Source: Palaemon carinicauda
Lineage: Eukaryota > Arthropoda > Malacostraca > Decapoda > Palaemonidae
Assembly: GCF_036898095.1 (NCBI RefSeq)
Contig: NC_090729.1
Span: 149,810,859-149,874,858 of the forward strand
Length of the DNA: 64,000 nucleotides
Direction: 5' to 3'
Below are positions 43,178 to 57,972 of this stretch, in pieces (the stretch's first letter is position 1; the number at the start of each line of letters is the position of its first letter). The position numbers were made by a program, and so were the translations under genes. The notes under the pieces are model-generated. The model was not told the origin of the DNA, did no database searches, and saw only the letters and a program-made list of their open reading frames with translations.

Positions 43178-46094
43178 TAATTAAAATTGAAATTGAAATT
43201 AAAATAATATTAATTAAAATTAGAATTAAAATCAAAATAATAATAATAGTTAAAATAGAAATAAAAATAAAAATAATAATAATTAAAATCAAAATTAAAA
43301 TAATGATAATAATTAATATTAAATGTAAAATTGAAATAATAATAATAAGTACAATTGAATTCAAATTTAAAATGAAAATAATAAAAATAATTAAAATTTA
43401 AATTGAAATTAAAATAATAATAACAATAATTAGAAATAAAAATAAAAATAAAATAATAATGATAATTGAAATACAATTTAAAACTATAATAAAGATGATA
43501 ATTAAAAATAAAATTAATATAATAGTACCAATTCAAATCAAAACTAAAATAAAAATAATGATAATGATTAAAATTAAGATTAAAATGAAAACAATAATAA
43601 TAATTAAAATTAAAATTAAAGTAATAAAATTAATGAAAATTAAAATTAATATGTGAATAATGATAATAGTTAAATTTAAAATTAGAATAATAATAATTAT
43701 TAAAATTAAAACTGAAATAATAAAAATAATTGTAATTGAAATTTTATTAATATAATGATAATAATTAAAATTAAAATTAAAATTGAAATAATGATAATAA
43801 CTAAAATCAAGGTTAAAGTTAGAATTAATATTGAAATAATGATTATTGAAATTTAAAGTGAAATTGAAATAATGTTAAAAATTAAAATTAAAATTAAAAT
43901 AATAATAATAATTAAAATAAAAATAAAAATAAAAATAAGATAATAATAATAATTAGAATCAAAATTAAAATTAAAATTGAAATAATAATTCGATTTAAAA
44001 AAAAAACTAAAATTGAAATTAGAATAATAATAATAATAATTTAAATTTGAATTAAAATTAAATCTATAATAATAATAATAATAATGATTCAAATTAAAAT
44101 CAAAATTATAATTAGAATAATAATGATAATTAAAATTATTATTAAAAAGAAATTAATAATAATAATTACTATTGAAATTAAACATAAAATAATAATAATC
44201 AAAATTGAAATAAAATAAAAATAATAATAATAATTAATATTAAACGTAAAATTGGAATAATAATAATAATTGAAATTAAAATCAAATTTAAAATTAGAAT
44301 AAAAAAATAATTAAAATTAAAATTGAAATTAAAATGATAATAATAATTAAAATTAAAATTTAAATTAAAATAATAATAATGATTAAAATAAAAATTTAAA
44401 TTATAATAGAGATAATAATTAAAATTAAAATTAAAAAAAATAGTACCAATTAAAATCAAAATCAAAATTAAAATGATAATAATGATTAAAATTAAAATTA
44501 AAATGAAAAATAATAATAATTAGAATTAGGATTAAAATAATAAAATTGATGAAAATTAAAATTAATATTGTAATAATGATAAGTTAAAATTAAAATTAAA
44601 ATAATAATAATGATTGAAATTAAAACCGAAATAATAATAATAATTATAAATAATATTGAAATTAAAATAAAAATAATAATTAAAATTAAAATTAAAATCA
44701 AAATAATGATAATTAAAATTAAAGTTAAAGTTAAAATTAATATTAATATAATAATAATTAAAATTTAAATTAAAATTGAATCATTAAAAATAAAAATAAA
44801 AAAAAATAAAAATGATAATTAAAATTAAAATTGAAATAAAATTAATATAATAATAATAATTAAAATTAAAATAATAATAATAATTAAAATTATAATGAAA
44901 ATTAAAATTAAAATAATAATAATAATTAAAATAGAAATGAAAATAATGATAATAATTAAAATTGAAAAAAAGTTAAAATTAATATTAAAATAATAATAAT
45001 AATTAAAATTGAAATCAAAATTGAAAAATTATTGAAAATTTAAATGAAAATGAAAATGAAAATAATAATAATTAAAACTAAAATTAAAATTAAATTAGAA
45101 TAATAATGATAATTAAATTTAAAAATTAGATTAAAATTAAAATAATAATTTAATTAAGAAAATTTAAATTAAAATTAAAATTGAAATACTAATTAAAATC
45201 AGATTTAAAGTTATATTTATAATAATAATAATTCAAAATAAAATTAAAATTATAATCAAATTAATAATATTAATGAATATTAATATTAAAATCAAAATGA
45301 TAATAATAATTAAAATTGAAATTAAAATTAAAATAATAATAATTAAAATTAAAATCAAAATAACAATAATAATTAATATTAAAAGTAAAATTGAAATAAT
45401 AATAAGAAATAAAATTGAAATCAAATTTTAAATAATAATAATAAAAATAATTAAAATTAAAATTGAAATTAAAATGATGATAATTAAAATTAAAATTGAA
45501 ATTAAAATAAGTGATAATTAAAATTAAAGTTAAAATTATAAAGATAATAATTAAAATTGAAATTGAAATAATAGTACCAATTAAAATCAAAATTAAAATT
45601 AAAATAATGTTAATGATTAAAATTAAGATTAAAATGAAAATAATAATTAGGATTAAAATTAAAATAATAAAATTAATGAAAATTAGAATTAATATTTGAA
45701 TAATGATAATAGTTGAATTTAAAATTAAAATAATAATAATGATTAGAATTGAAACTAAAATAACAATAAAAATTATAATTAAAATTAAATTAAAATAATG
45801 ATGAAAATTAAAAATAAAATTAAAATTAAATTATGATAATAATTAAAATTAAAATTAAAGTTAAAATTAACATTGAAATAATAATAATTAAAATTAAAAT
45901 TAAAATTGAAATGTTAAAAATCAAAATTAGAATTGAAATTAAAATAATAATAATAATTAAAATAAAAATAGAAATAAAATAAAAATAATAATAATAATTA
46001 AAATTGAAATTAAAATTAGAATAATTTAAATTAAAAAAATTGAAATTTGAATTAAAATAATAATTATAATCAAAATTACAATTAAAATTAAATC

Positions 46095-46095
<1 letters not shown>

Positions 46096-46138
<43 letters not shown>

Positions 46139-46154
46139 TAATAATAATAATAAT
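46096..46154 (+). repeat. (ATA)n tract, about 19 units with one interruption
   Basis: Follows AATTAAATCT, as the tract at 43081 does. One ATG interruption (G at 46137). Confidence 0.93.
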
Positions 46155-48938
46155 TCAAATTAAAATCAAAATTTTAATTAAAATAATAATAATAATTAGA
46201 ATTATTTTCAAAATCAAAATAATAATAATAATTAGAATTGAAATAAACATAATAAAATAATAATTAGATTAAATAAAAATAAAAATAATAATAATAATTA
46301 ATATTAAATGTAAAATTGGAATAATAATGAAAATCAAAATTAAAATTGGAATAATAATAATAATTAAAATCAAAATCAAATTTAAAGTTAGAATAATAAA
46401 AATAATTAAAATTAAAATTGAAATTAAAATGATAATAATAATTAAAATTAAAATTAAAATTAAAAAAATAATAATAATAAAGATAAACATTTAAATTATA
46501 ATAGAGATAATTATTAAAATTAATATTAAAATAATAGTACCAATTAAAATAAAAATTAAAATTAAAATAATAATAATGGTTAAAATTAAAATTAAAATGT
46601 AAAATATTAATAATTAAAATTGAAATTAAAATTATGAAATCAATGAAAATTAGAATTGATATTTTAATAATGATAAGTTAAAATTAAAATTAAGATAATA
46701 ATAATGATTAAAATTAAAACTAAAATAATAACAATAATTATAAATAAAATTAAAATTAAAATAATAGTAATAATTGAAATTAGAATTAAAATTAAGATAA
46801 TGATAATAACTAAAATTAAAATTAAAGGTAAAATTAATATTAAAAAAATAATAATTAAAATTGATATTAAAATTGAAGCATTAAAAATTGAAATAAAAAC
46901 TCAAATAAAAATAATAATAATAATTAAAATTAAAATTAGAATTAAATTAAGATAATAATAATAATTAAAATTACAAGTAAAATTAAAAATAAAATAATAA
47001 TTTAATTAAAAAAATTTAAAATTAAAATGATAATCAAAATTAGAATTAGAATTGAATCTATAATAATAATAATAATTCAAATAAAGATTAAAATTATAAT
47101 TAAAATAATAATAATAATTAAAATTAATATTAAAATCAAAATAATAATAATGATTAAAATTAAAATTAAAATTAGAATAATAATAATTAAAGTTAACATT
47201 AAAATTAAAATAATAAAAATAATAATAATCCATATTAAACGTAAAATTAAAATAATAATAACAATTAAAATTAAAATTGAAATAATAAGAATAATTAAAA
47301 CTAAAATCAAATTTAAAATTAAAATAATAAAATTAATTAAAATTGAAATTTAAATTGAAATGATGATAATAATTAAAATTAGAATTAAAATTAAAATAAT
47401 AATGATAAAATAAAAATTTATATTATAATAAAAATAACAATTAAAATTAAAATTAGATTAATAGTACCAATTGAAATCAAAATTAAAAGTAAAATAATAA
47501 TAGTAATTAAAACTGAAATTAAAATAGAAAATAATGATAATAATTAAAATTAAAATCAAAACAATAAAATTAATGAAAATTAAATTAATATTGTAACAAT
47601 GATAAGTTAAAATTAAAATTAAAATAATAATAATGAATAAAATTAAAACAAAAATAATAATAATTATAATTAAAACTAAAATTAAAATAATAATAATCAA
47701 AATTAAAATTAAAATTAAATAATGATAATAATTGAATTTAAAATTAAAGTTAAAATTAATATTAAAATAATAATAATTAAAATTGAAATTTAAATTTAAA
47801 TAATATTAAAAGTAAAAATAAAAATAATAATAATAATTAAAATTAAAATTAAAATAAAATTAAAATAATAATGATAATCAAAATAATATTAAAATTGAAA
47901 TTAAAATAATTTATTAAAAAAAATTTGAATTAAAATTAAAATTAAAATGATAATTAGAATTAGAATTAAAATTAAATATATGATAATAATGATAAAGCTA
48001 ATAAAAATTAGAATTATAATTAAAATAATAATAATAATAAATAAATATTAAAATCAAAATAATAATAATAATTAAAAATCAAATCAAAATTGAAATAATA
48101 ATAATTAAAATTAGTATTAAAATAAAAATAATAATAATTAATATTAAACGTAAAATTGAAATAATAATAATTAAAATCAAAATAAAATTCAAATTTAAAA
48201 TAATAAAAACAATTAAAGTTAAAATTGAAATTAAAATAATGATAATAAATAGAATTAAAATCAAAATTAAAATTATAATGATATTTGAAATAAAAATAAA
48301 AATTATAATAAAGATAATAATTAAAATTAAAATTAAAATAATAGTACCAATTAAATTCAAAATTAGATTTAAAATAATGATAGTAATTAAATTTATAAAT
48401 TAAAATGTAAATGATAAAAATAATTAAGATAAAATTAAAATTAAAATTGAAATAATAATAATAATAATTAAAATTAATATTAATATTAAAATAATAATAT
48501 TAAATAAAATAAAAATAAAAATAAAAATAATAATAATAATCAAAATTGAAATTCAATTAAAAACAATGATAATTATTATAATTAAAATTAAAATAGTAAT
48601 AATTGAAATTAAATTTAAAATTATAGTAAAAAATAAAATAATGATAATAATAATAATTAGAATTAAAATTGAAATTAATAAAATGATAATTAAAATTCAA
48701 ATTGAAATTAAAATAATAATTAAAATTAAAATTAAGATTGAAATTTCAATATAAATAATAATGATAATAATTAAAGTTAGAATTAAAATTTCAACTCAAA
48801 TAATAATTACAATCAAAATTAAAATTAAAATTGAAATATTGTTTGAAATAGAAATCAAAATTAAAATTAAAATAACAATAATTAAAATTAACATTAAAAT
48901 AAAAATAAAAATTATAATAATAATCAAAATTAAAATTA

Positions 48939-48967
48939 AACTTAAAATAATAATAATAATTTAAGTT
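48939..48967. other. Hairpin AACTTAAA / TTTAAGTT, covarying copy
   Basis: Same length and position in its block as the other hairpins, but the left arm has CT for CC and the right arm AG for GG, so full 8 bp pairing is kept by two changes. Copies at 51263-51291 and 55685-55713 keep the changed left arm but not perfect pairing. Confidence 0.65.
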
Positions 48968-49381
48968 AAAATTTAAATTAGAATAATAATAATTATTAAA
49001 ATTAAAATAAAAATAAAAATAATAATAATAATAATTAAAATTAAAATTGCAATTGAAATAATAATAATAATTAAAATTTGAAATAATATTAAAATTTAAA
49101 TAATAATGATAATCAAAATTAAGATTAACTCAAAATTAAAATAATAGTAAAAAACAAAATCAAAATTGAAATTAAAAAATTAATAGTGATTAAAATTAGA
49201 ATTAAAACTAGAATAATAATTGAAGTTGATATTAAAATTAAAATAATAGTAATAATTAAAATTGAAATCAAAATTAAAACAATAATAATGATTAAGATTA
49301 AAATTAAAATTAGAATAATGATAATAATTACAATTAAAATTAAAGTTAGAATAATAATAATAATTAAATAAAAATAAAAAT

Positions 49382-49516
<135 letters not shown>

Positions 49517-50251
49517 TAAAATTAAAATAAATTAATATTAAAATATATATAATTATTAAAATTGAAATTAAAATTGAAATAGTAGTAATAATTAAAACTT
49601 AAATTAAAATTTAAATAAACAAAATAATTATAATTGAAATTAAAATTAAAATAATAATATTAATTGAAATTGAAATTAATATTAAAATAATAAAAAATAT
49701 CAAAATTAAATTTAAAATCGAAATAATATCAATAATAGTTAAAATGAAAAATAAAATTAAAATAATAGTAATAATTATAATTTAAATTAAAATTAGAATA
49801 ATAATAATAATTGAAATTAGAATTAAAGTTATAATAATAATTGAAAATAAAATCAAAACTAATATTGAAGTAAAAGTAATAATTAAAATTGAAATTAAAA
49901 TAGAAATATTGATAATTAAAATAGAATAAAAATAATAATTAAAGTCTAAATCGAAATCAAAACTAAAATAATACTAATATTTAAAAATAAGATTGAAAAG
50001 AAAATTAAAATAAAATTGAAATAATAATTTGATCAAAATTAAAATTGGAATTATAATTAAAATAATAACAATATTTAAATTAAAATTAAAATAATAACAA
50101 TATTTAAATTAAAATTAAAATTAAATAATAATAGTAATTAAGATTAAAATTAAAATCATATAATAATAATAATTAAAATTAAAATTAAAATTAAAATTGA
50201 ATTAATAATAATAATAATTAAATTTAAGATTCAAATAAAAATAAAAATAAA

Positions 50252-50288
<37 letters not shown>

Positions 50289-50302
50289 GTAATAATAATA
50301 AT
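50252..50302 (+). repeat. (AAT)17 tract with one interruption
   Basis: Seventeen triplets with one AGT at about 50288-50290. Confidence 0.92.
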
Positions 50303-52360
50303 CTTAATTAACATTAAAATTAAAACTAAAATACTGATAATGATATATATTAAAATCAAAATGAAAATAATAATAATCAAAATGAAAATAAAATTAATGA
50401 AAATTAAAATTAATATTTGAATAATGATAATAGTTAAAATAAAAATTAAAATAATAATAATGATTAAAATTAAAACTAAAATAATAATAATAATAATTAA
50501 AATTAAAATTAAAATAATGATAATAATTAAAATTGAAATTAAAGTTAAAATTATTATTAAAATAATAATAATAATTAAAATTGAAATTAAAATTGAAATA
50601 ATATCAGAAATTGAAATTAAAATTAAAATTAAAATAATAATATCAATTAGATTAAAAATTAAAATAAAATAAAAATAATAATAATAATAATTAAAATAAA
50701 AAATAAAATTAAAATTAAAATAATTTAATTTAAAATTTGTTTTTAAATTAAAATTAAAATAAAAATAATAATTAAAATTAAATTTATAATAATAACTAAA
50801 ATTAAAATTTAAATTATAAATAAAATAATGATAATTAAAATTATTAATATCAAAATAAAAATAACAATAATTAAAATTGAAATTAAAATTAAAAAATAAT
50901 AATTAAAATAAAAATAAAAATAATAATAATAATTATTATTAAACGTAAAATTGAAATAATAATAATAATTAAAATTAAAATTGAAATGATGATAATAATT
51001 AATATCAAAATCAAATTTAAAATAAGAATAATTAAAATTGAATTATTAATTAAAATTGAAATTATGATTAAAATTTCAATGAAAATAATAATAATTAAAA
51101 ATAGAATCAAAATTTAAATTGAAATAACAATTGCAATTAAAATTAAAATTAAAATTAAAATATTAATTAAAATCAAAATTAAAATTAAAATTAAAATATC
51201 AATAATTAAAATGAACATTAAAATCAAAATCAAAATAATAATAATAATCAAAATTAAAATTAAACTTAAAATAATAATAATAATTTAATTTGAAATTAAA
51301 ATCAAAATAATAATAATAATTAAAATTAGAATTACAATTAAGATAATAATAACAACTAACCTTTGAAATAATATTAAAATTAAAATAATAATAATAATCC
51401 AAATTAAAATGAACTCAAAATTAAAATAATAGTAATAATAAAAATCAAAATAAAAATTGAAAGTTGATAATGATTAAAATTAAAATTAAAATTATAATAA
51501 TAATAAATGAAGTAGATATTAAAACTAAAATAATAGTAATAATTAAAATTAAAATTAAAATTGAAAATAATAATAATGATTAAAATTAATATTAGAATAA
51601 TGATAATAATTATAATTAAGATTGAAGTTAAAATAATAATAATAATTGAAATTAAAAAAAATAAAAGTAATAATGATTAAAGGTAAAATTAATATTAAAA
51701 TAAATATAATAATCAAAATTGAGATTGAAATTGAAATAATAATAATAATTAAAATAAAAATTAAAATTTAAATAAACAAAATGATTATAATTGAAATTAA
51801 AATTAAAATAATAATATTAATTGAAATTGAATTTAACATTAGAATAATAAAAATAATTGAAATTAAATAAAAAATCGAAATAATAATAATGATAGTTAAA
51901 ATGAAGAATAAAATAATAGTAATAATTATAATTAAAATTAAAATTAGAATAATAATAATAATTGAAATTAATGTTAAAATTAAAATTAAAATGATAATTG
52001 AAATTAAAATCAAAACTAATATTGAGATAATAATAATAATTAAAGTTGTAATTAAAATAAAAATAATAATAATAATTAAAATTAAGATTAAAATTAAAAT
52101 AAAAACAATAATTATATCCAAATTAAAACCAGAACTGAAATAATACTAATAATTAAATTTAAGAACAAAAATAAAATTTAAAAAATAATCTAATTAAAAT
52201 TAAAATTGAAATTAAAATTAAAATATTAACAATAATCAAAATTAAAATTAAAATTAAAATTGAATAATAATAATTAAAATTAAAATCAAATAATAATAAT
52301 AATTAAAATTAAAATTGAATTAATAATAATAATTAAATTTAAGATTCAATTAAAAATCAA

Positions 52361-52416
<56 letters not shown>

Positions 52417-52426
52417 TAATAATAAT
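52361..52426 (+). repeat. (AAT)22 tract with one interruption
   Basis: Twenty-two triplets, one changed by a G at 52415. It follows AATTTAAGATTCAA, the same word that precedes the tract at 50252. Confidence 0.93.
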
Positions 52427-55400
52427 TAACATTGAAATTAAAACTAAAATAATAATAAGTAAAATAATTAAAATTAAAATGAAAATAATAATATTAATTA
52501 AAATTAAAATTAAAATAATAAAATTAATGAAAATTAAAATTAATATATGAATAATGATAATAGTTAGAAATAAAATTAAAATAATAATATTGATTAAAAT
52601 TAAAACTAAAATAATAATAATAATAATCATAATTAAAATTAAAATTAAAATAATGATAGGAGTTAAAATTGAAATTGAAGTTAAAATTATTATTAAAATA
52701 ATAATAATAATTAAAATTGAAAATAAAATTGAAATAATATTAAAAATTTAAATAAAAATAAAAATAAAAATAATAATGATAATTAAAATAAAAATTAAGA
52801 TTAAATTAAAATAATAATAATAAAAATAAAAATTAAAAATAGAATAAAAATTAAAATAATTTGATTCAAAAATTTTTTTTAATTTAAATCAAAATAATAA
52901 TTGAAATTAGAATTAAAATTAAATCTATAATAATAATAATATTAATTAAAATTAAAATTAAAATCATAATTATAATAATGATAGTAATTAAAATTAATAT
53001 TAAAATCAAAATAATAGTAATAAATAAAATTGAAATAAAAATAAAAATAATAATAATTAAAACTAAAATTAAAATAATAATAATAATTAATATTAAACGT
53101 AAAATTGAAATAATAATAATAATTAAAATTAAAATTGAAATAATAATAATATTAATATGAAAATCAAATTTAAAATTAAAATAATAAAAAAAATTAAAAT
53201 TGAAATTAAAATAATAATAATAATTTATATTAAAAATAAAATTAAAATAATAATGATAATTAAAATAAAAATTAAAATTATAATAAAGATAATTATTAAA
53301 ATTAAAATATAAATAAAAGTACCAATTAAAATCAAAATTAAAATTAAAATAATAATAATGATTATAATTCAAATTGAAATGCAAATAATAATAATAATTA
53401 AATAAAAATCAAAATAATAAAATTAAGGAAAATCAAAATTAATATTTGAATAATGATAATAGTTACATTTTAAATTAGAATAATAATAATGATTAGAAAT
53501 TAAAAGTAAAATAATAATAATTATTATAATAATTAAAATTAAATTGAAATAAAAATAATAATTAAAATTAAAATTAAAATTAAAATAATGATAATAATTA
53601 AAATTAAGTTTAAAGTTAGAATTAATATTAAAATAATAATAATTAAAGTTCAAATTAAAATTGAAATAATAATAAAAATTAAAAATAAAATTTAAATAAT
53701 AATAATAATAATAATAATTAAAATTAAAATTAAAATTAGTATTAATTTAAAATAATAATAATAATTGAAATTAAAATTGAAATTAAAATAATTTAATTTA
53801 AAAAAAATCGAAAATTCAAATTAAAATTAAAATAATAATTAAAATTATAATTAAAATTAAATCTATGATAATAATAATAATAATAATAATAATACAAATT
53901 AAAATCAAAATTATAATTAAAATAATAATAATAATAAAATTATTATTAAAATCAAAATAGTAATAATAATTAAAATTGAAATTGAAATTAAAATAATAAT
54001 AATTAAAATTTAAATTAAAATTAAAATAATAATAATTATTATTATTATTAAACGTAAAATTTAAATAATAATAATAATCAAAATTAAGAGCAAACTTAAA
54101 ATCAAAATAATTAAATAATTAAAATTAAAATTGAAATTAAAATGATAATATTAATTAAAATTGAAATTGAAATTAAAATAATAATAACAATTAAAATAAA
54201 AATTTAAATTATAATAAAGATAATAATCAAAATTAAAACTAAAATAATACAACCAATTAATATCAAAATTAAAATGAAAATAATAGTACCAATTAATATC
54301 AAAATTAAAATTAAAATATTAATAATGATTAAAATTAAAATTAAAATAATATTAATAATTATAATTATAATTAAAATAAAAATAATGATATTATTCAAGA
54401 TTAAAATAAAAATAAAAATAATGAAAACAATTAAAATTGTAATTAAAGTTAAAATTGATATTAAAATAATAATAATTAAAATTGAAATTGAAAAATTAAA
54501 ATTAAAGTTAAAATTAATATTAAAATAATAATAATTAAAATTGAATTAAAAATAAAAATAAAAATAAAAATAAAAATAATAATAATTAAAATTAAAATTA
54601 AAACTAAATTACAATAATAATAATTATTGAAATTAAAATTAAAATTGTGATTAAAATAATAATTTAATTCAAAACAAATTTAAAATTAAAATTAAGATTA
54701 AAATGATAATTAAAGTTAGAATTAAAATTAAATCTATAATAATAACTAAAATTAAAATTAAAATTATAATTAAAATAATAACAATAATTAAAATTAATAT
54801 TAAAATGAAAATAATAATAATAATTAAAATTGAAATTGAAATAAAAAAAATAAAAATTGAAATTAGTATTAAAATTAAAGTAATAATAATAATCAATATT
54901 AAACGTTAAATTGAAAAAATAATAAAAATTAAAATTAAAATTGAAATAATAATAATAATTAAATTTAAAATCAAATTTAGAATAAAAAAAATAATTAAAA
55001 TTAAAATTGAAATTAGAATAATGATAATAATTGAAATTAAAATTAAAATTAAAATAATAATGACATTTAAAATAAAAATTAAAATTATAGTAAAGTAAAA
55101 TTGAAATAATAGTACCAATTAAAATCGAAATTAAATTTAAAATTATAATAGTAATTAATATTAGAATTAAAATTAAAATGTAAATGATAATAATTAAAAT
55201 AAAATTTAAATTAAAATTGAAATAATAATAATAATTTAAATTAATATTAATAATAAAGTAATAATAATAAATAAAATTAAAATGAAAATTAAAATAATAA
55301 TAATAATTAAAATTAAAATTTCAATTAATAACAATGATAATAATTACAATTAAAATTAAAATGATAATAATAATTAAATTTCAAATTATATTTAAAATTG

Positions 55401-56520
55401 AAATATTAAAAAAGATTAGAATTAAAATTAAAATAATTAAATAATAATTAAAATTCAAATTAAAATTAAAATATTATTCAAAATTAAAAATAAGATTAAA
55501 ATTTCAATAAAAATAATAATAATAATTAAAATTAGAATTAAAATTTGAATTGAAATAATCATTACAATTAAAATTAAGATTAAAATTAATTAAAATAAAA
55601 ATTAGAATAAAAATAAAAATAATAATAATGAAAATTAACGTTAAAATTAAAATCAAAATAATAATAATAATCAAAACAAAATTAAACTTAAAATGATATC
55701 GATAATTAAAGTTAAAATTTAAAGTGAAATAATAATAATTAATAAAATCAAAATTAAATTCAAAATGATAGTAATAATGATTAAAATTAAAATTACAATT
55801 AAAATAATAATAATAATTAAAATTTGAAATAATATTAAAATTAAGGTAATGATAATAATTAAAATTATAAATAACTCAAAATTAAAATAATAGTAATAAT
55901 AAAAATCATATTTAAAATTAAAAAAATAACTAAAATTAGAATTAGATTTAGAATAATAATAATAATTGAAGTTGATATTAAAATTAGAATAATAGTAATA
56001 ATTGAAATTAAAATTATAATTGAAATAATAATAATGATTAAAATTAAAATTAAAATTAGAATAATGATATTAATTATCATCAAAATTAAAGTTAGAATAT
56101 TAATAATAATTGAAATCAAAATTAAAATTAATATTAAAATAAAAATAATAATAATACTTAAAGTTAAAATTCAGGTAATAATTAAAATTCATATAAAAAT
56201 AAACATTAAAATAATAATAAAAATGAAAATCGAAATTAAAATGAAAATTAAAATAATAATATTTAAAATTACAGTTAAAATCAAAATTTAAATAATAATA
56301 ATAATTAAAATTACAATTGAAATCAAAATTAAAATAAAAATAATAATCAAAATTAATTTTAAAATTATTATTAAGATACCAATAATAATTACAATTAAAA
56401 TTAAATTTTAAATAATAATAATTAAAATTAAAATTAAAATTAAAATAATGATAACAATAAAAATTGAAATCAAAATTAAAATTAAAATCAAAATAATAAC
56501 AATAATTAAAATTAAAATTA

Positions 56521-56553
<33 letters not shown>
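56521..56553 (+). repeat. (AAT)11 tract
   Basis: Last pure triplet tract, about 70 bp before the array ends at the SINE array. Confidence 0.93.
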
Positions 56554-56663
56554 TAAAATTGAAACTAAAATTAAAATGGAAATAATAATAATAATTAAAA
56601 TTAAAATGAAAATGAAAATAATAATAATTCGACAGGTATTAGTACAGAAGAATTGTCATTGAC

Positions 56664-56667
56664 TTTT
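56664..56667 (+). terminator. TTTT run, likely polymerase III terminator (unit 1; once per unit)
   Basis: The only run of four T in each unit lies 15 bp upstream of the A box (in GACTTTTATC). A transcript started in one unit would meet its first terminator just before the next unit's A box. For unit 9 the first such run downstream is at about 59827-59831. Function is inferred. Confidence 0.45.
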
Positions 56668-56678
56668 ATCTTTCTTCG

Positions 56679-56733
56679 TGGCCAAGTGGGTTAGTCACTG
56701 TCTGTACAAGCTTGCCGACCAGGGTTCGATTCC
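56679..56733 (+). promoter_or_regulatory. Internal polymerase III promoter of the SINE (unit 1, repeated in all units)
   Basis: The A box TGGCCAAGTGGG and B box GGTTCGATTCC match the eukaryotic tRNA gene consensus exactly, and their starts are 44 bp apart. A five-pair stem CTTCG/CGGAG can close the structure, but no good anticodon stem forms and the T stem has an A-G mismatch. It is therefore a tRNA-derived promoter, not a working tRNA gene. The B box is intact in all nine units. The A box has a single change in unit 3 and in unit 8. Confidence 0.8.
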
Positions 56734-56963
56734 CGGCCGGAGCCAAGCTCTTGTCTTTGTGTGATTTCGCCTGGGGCTCTGATCCCGAGGTCGTCAAGAG
56801 AATCCAGACATTAATGTATCAAAAATATATATGGCTTATTTGAATATGAAAAACACGTAAAAATGTGCAAAATTTATCATTAATTGAATGCCAAGTAACA
56901 AACTATCAATTAGCTACGATGGTGAAGATGGGTTGATTTCAATTCTAAGTACAAAATACCTGA

Positions 56964-57300
56964 ATTCGACAGGTATAAGTAGAGAAGAATTGTCATTGAC
57001 TTTTATCTTTCTTCGTGGCCAAGTGGGTTAGTCACTGTCTGTACAAGCTTGCCGACCAGGGTTCGATTCCCGGCCGGAGCCAAGCTCTTGTCTTTGTGTG
57101 ATTTCGCCTGGGGCTTGGAACCCGAGGTCGTTAAGAGAATCCAGACATTAATGTATCAAAAATATATATGGCTTATTTGAATATGAAAAACACGTAAAAA
57201 TGTGCAAAATTTATCATTAATTGAATGCCAAGTAACAAACTACCAATTAGCTACGATGGTGAAGATGGGTTGATTTCAATTCTAAGTACAAAATACCTGT
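56964..57300 (+). repeat. SINE array unit 2
   Basis: A box 57016-57027, B box 57060-57070. In the internal stem-loop the seven-base loop is CTTGGAA (57114-57120) instead of CTCTGAT, with both stem arms intact. Confidence 0.93.
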
Positions 57301-57319
57301 ATTCGACAGGTATAAGTAC
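57286..57319. other. Inverted repeat at SINE unit boundary
   Basis: The arms are GTAC-AAA-ATACCTG and CAGGTAT-AA-GTAC around a loop of seven bases. The same structure stands at most unit boundaries. At 56627 only the right arm is present. Confidence 0.7.
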
Positions 57320-57635
57320 AGAAGAATTATCATTGACTTTTATCTTTCTTCGTGGCCAAGTGGATTAGTCACTGTCTGTACAAGCTTGCCGACCAGGGTT
57401 CGATTCCCGGCCGGACCCAAGCTCTTGTCTTTGTGTGATTTCGCCTGGGGCTCTGATCCCGAGGTCGTTAAGAGAATCCAGACATTAATGTATCAAAAAT
57501 ATATATGGCTTATTTGAATATGAAACACGTAAAAATGTGCAAAATTTATCATTAATTGAATGCCAAGTAACAAACTACCAATTAGCTACGATGGTGACGA
57601 TGGGTTGATTTCAATTCTAAGTACAAAATACCTGA
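57301..57635 (+). repeat. SINE array unit 3
   Basis: A box 57353-57364, ending GTGGA instead of GTGGG; B box 57397-57407. It has CCGGACCC instead of CCGGAGCC, which breaks a pair of the acceptor-like stem, and a two-base loss in GAAACACG. The unit is 335 bp. Confidence 0.93.
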
Positions 57636-57972
57636 ATTCGAAGGGTATAAGTACAGAAGAATTGTCATTGACTTTTATCTTTCTTCGTGGCCAAGTGGGT
57701 TAGTCACTGTCTGTACAAGCTTGCCGACCAGGGTTCGATTCCCGGCCGGAGCCAAGCTCTTGTCTTTGTGTGATTTCGCCTGGGGCTCTGATCCCGAGGT
57801 CGTTAAGAGAATCCAGACATTAATGTATCAAAAATATATATGGCTTATTTGAATATGAAAAACACGTAAAAATGTGCAAAATTTATCATTAATTGAATGC
57901 CAAGTAACAAACTACAAATTAGCTACGATGGTGAAGATGGGTTGATTTCAATTCTAAGTACAAAATACCTGA
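57636..57972 (+). repeat. SINE array unit 4
   Basis: A box 57688-57699, B box 57732-57742. The start reads ATTCGAAGGG instead of ATTCGACAGG, which disrupts the boundary hairpin. The spacer has CTACAAATTAG, shared with unit 6. Confidence 0.93.

Larger units (their letters stand above)
49517..56520 (+). repeat. Array segment: most diverged monomers
   Basis: Only four TAAACGT boxes remain (50944, 53098, 54053 and a variant followed by TTAAATTG at 54904). AGTACC words remain at about 53320, 54286 and 55110, and AAAATTCCAAT appears as AAAATTTCAAT near 51072 and 55500. Spacing is irregular. Rare CpG-containing words (ATCGAAAT, ATCGAT) are more frequent here than on the left. Confidence 0.6.
56627..56963 (+). 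repeat. SINE array unit 1
   Basis: The unit begins directly at the AT-array junction, so it lacks the left arm of the boundary inverted repeat. A box TGGCCAAGTGGG at 56679-56690; B box GGTTCGATTCC at 56723-56733; SINE body 56674-56880; spacer from 56881. It carries the private spacer word CTATCAATTAG and GGTATTAGTAC at its start. Confidence 0.93.
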
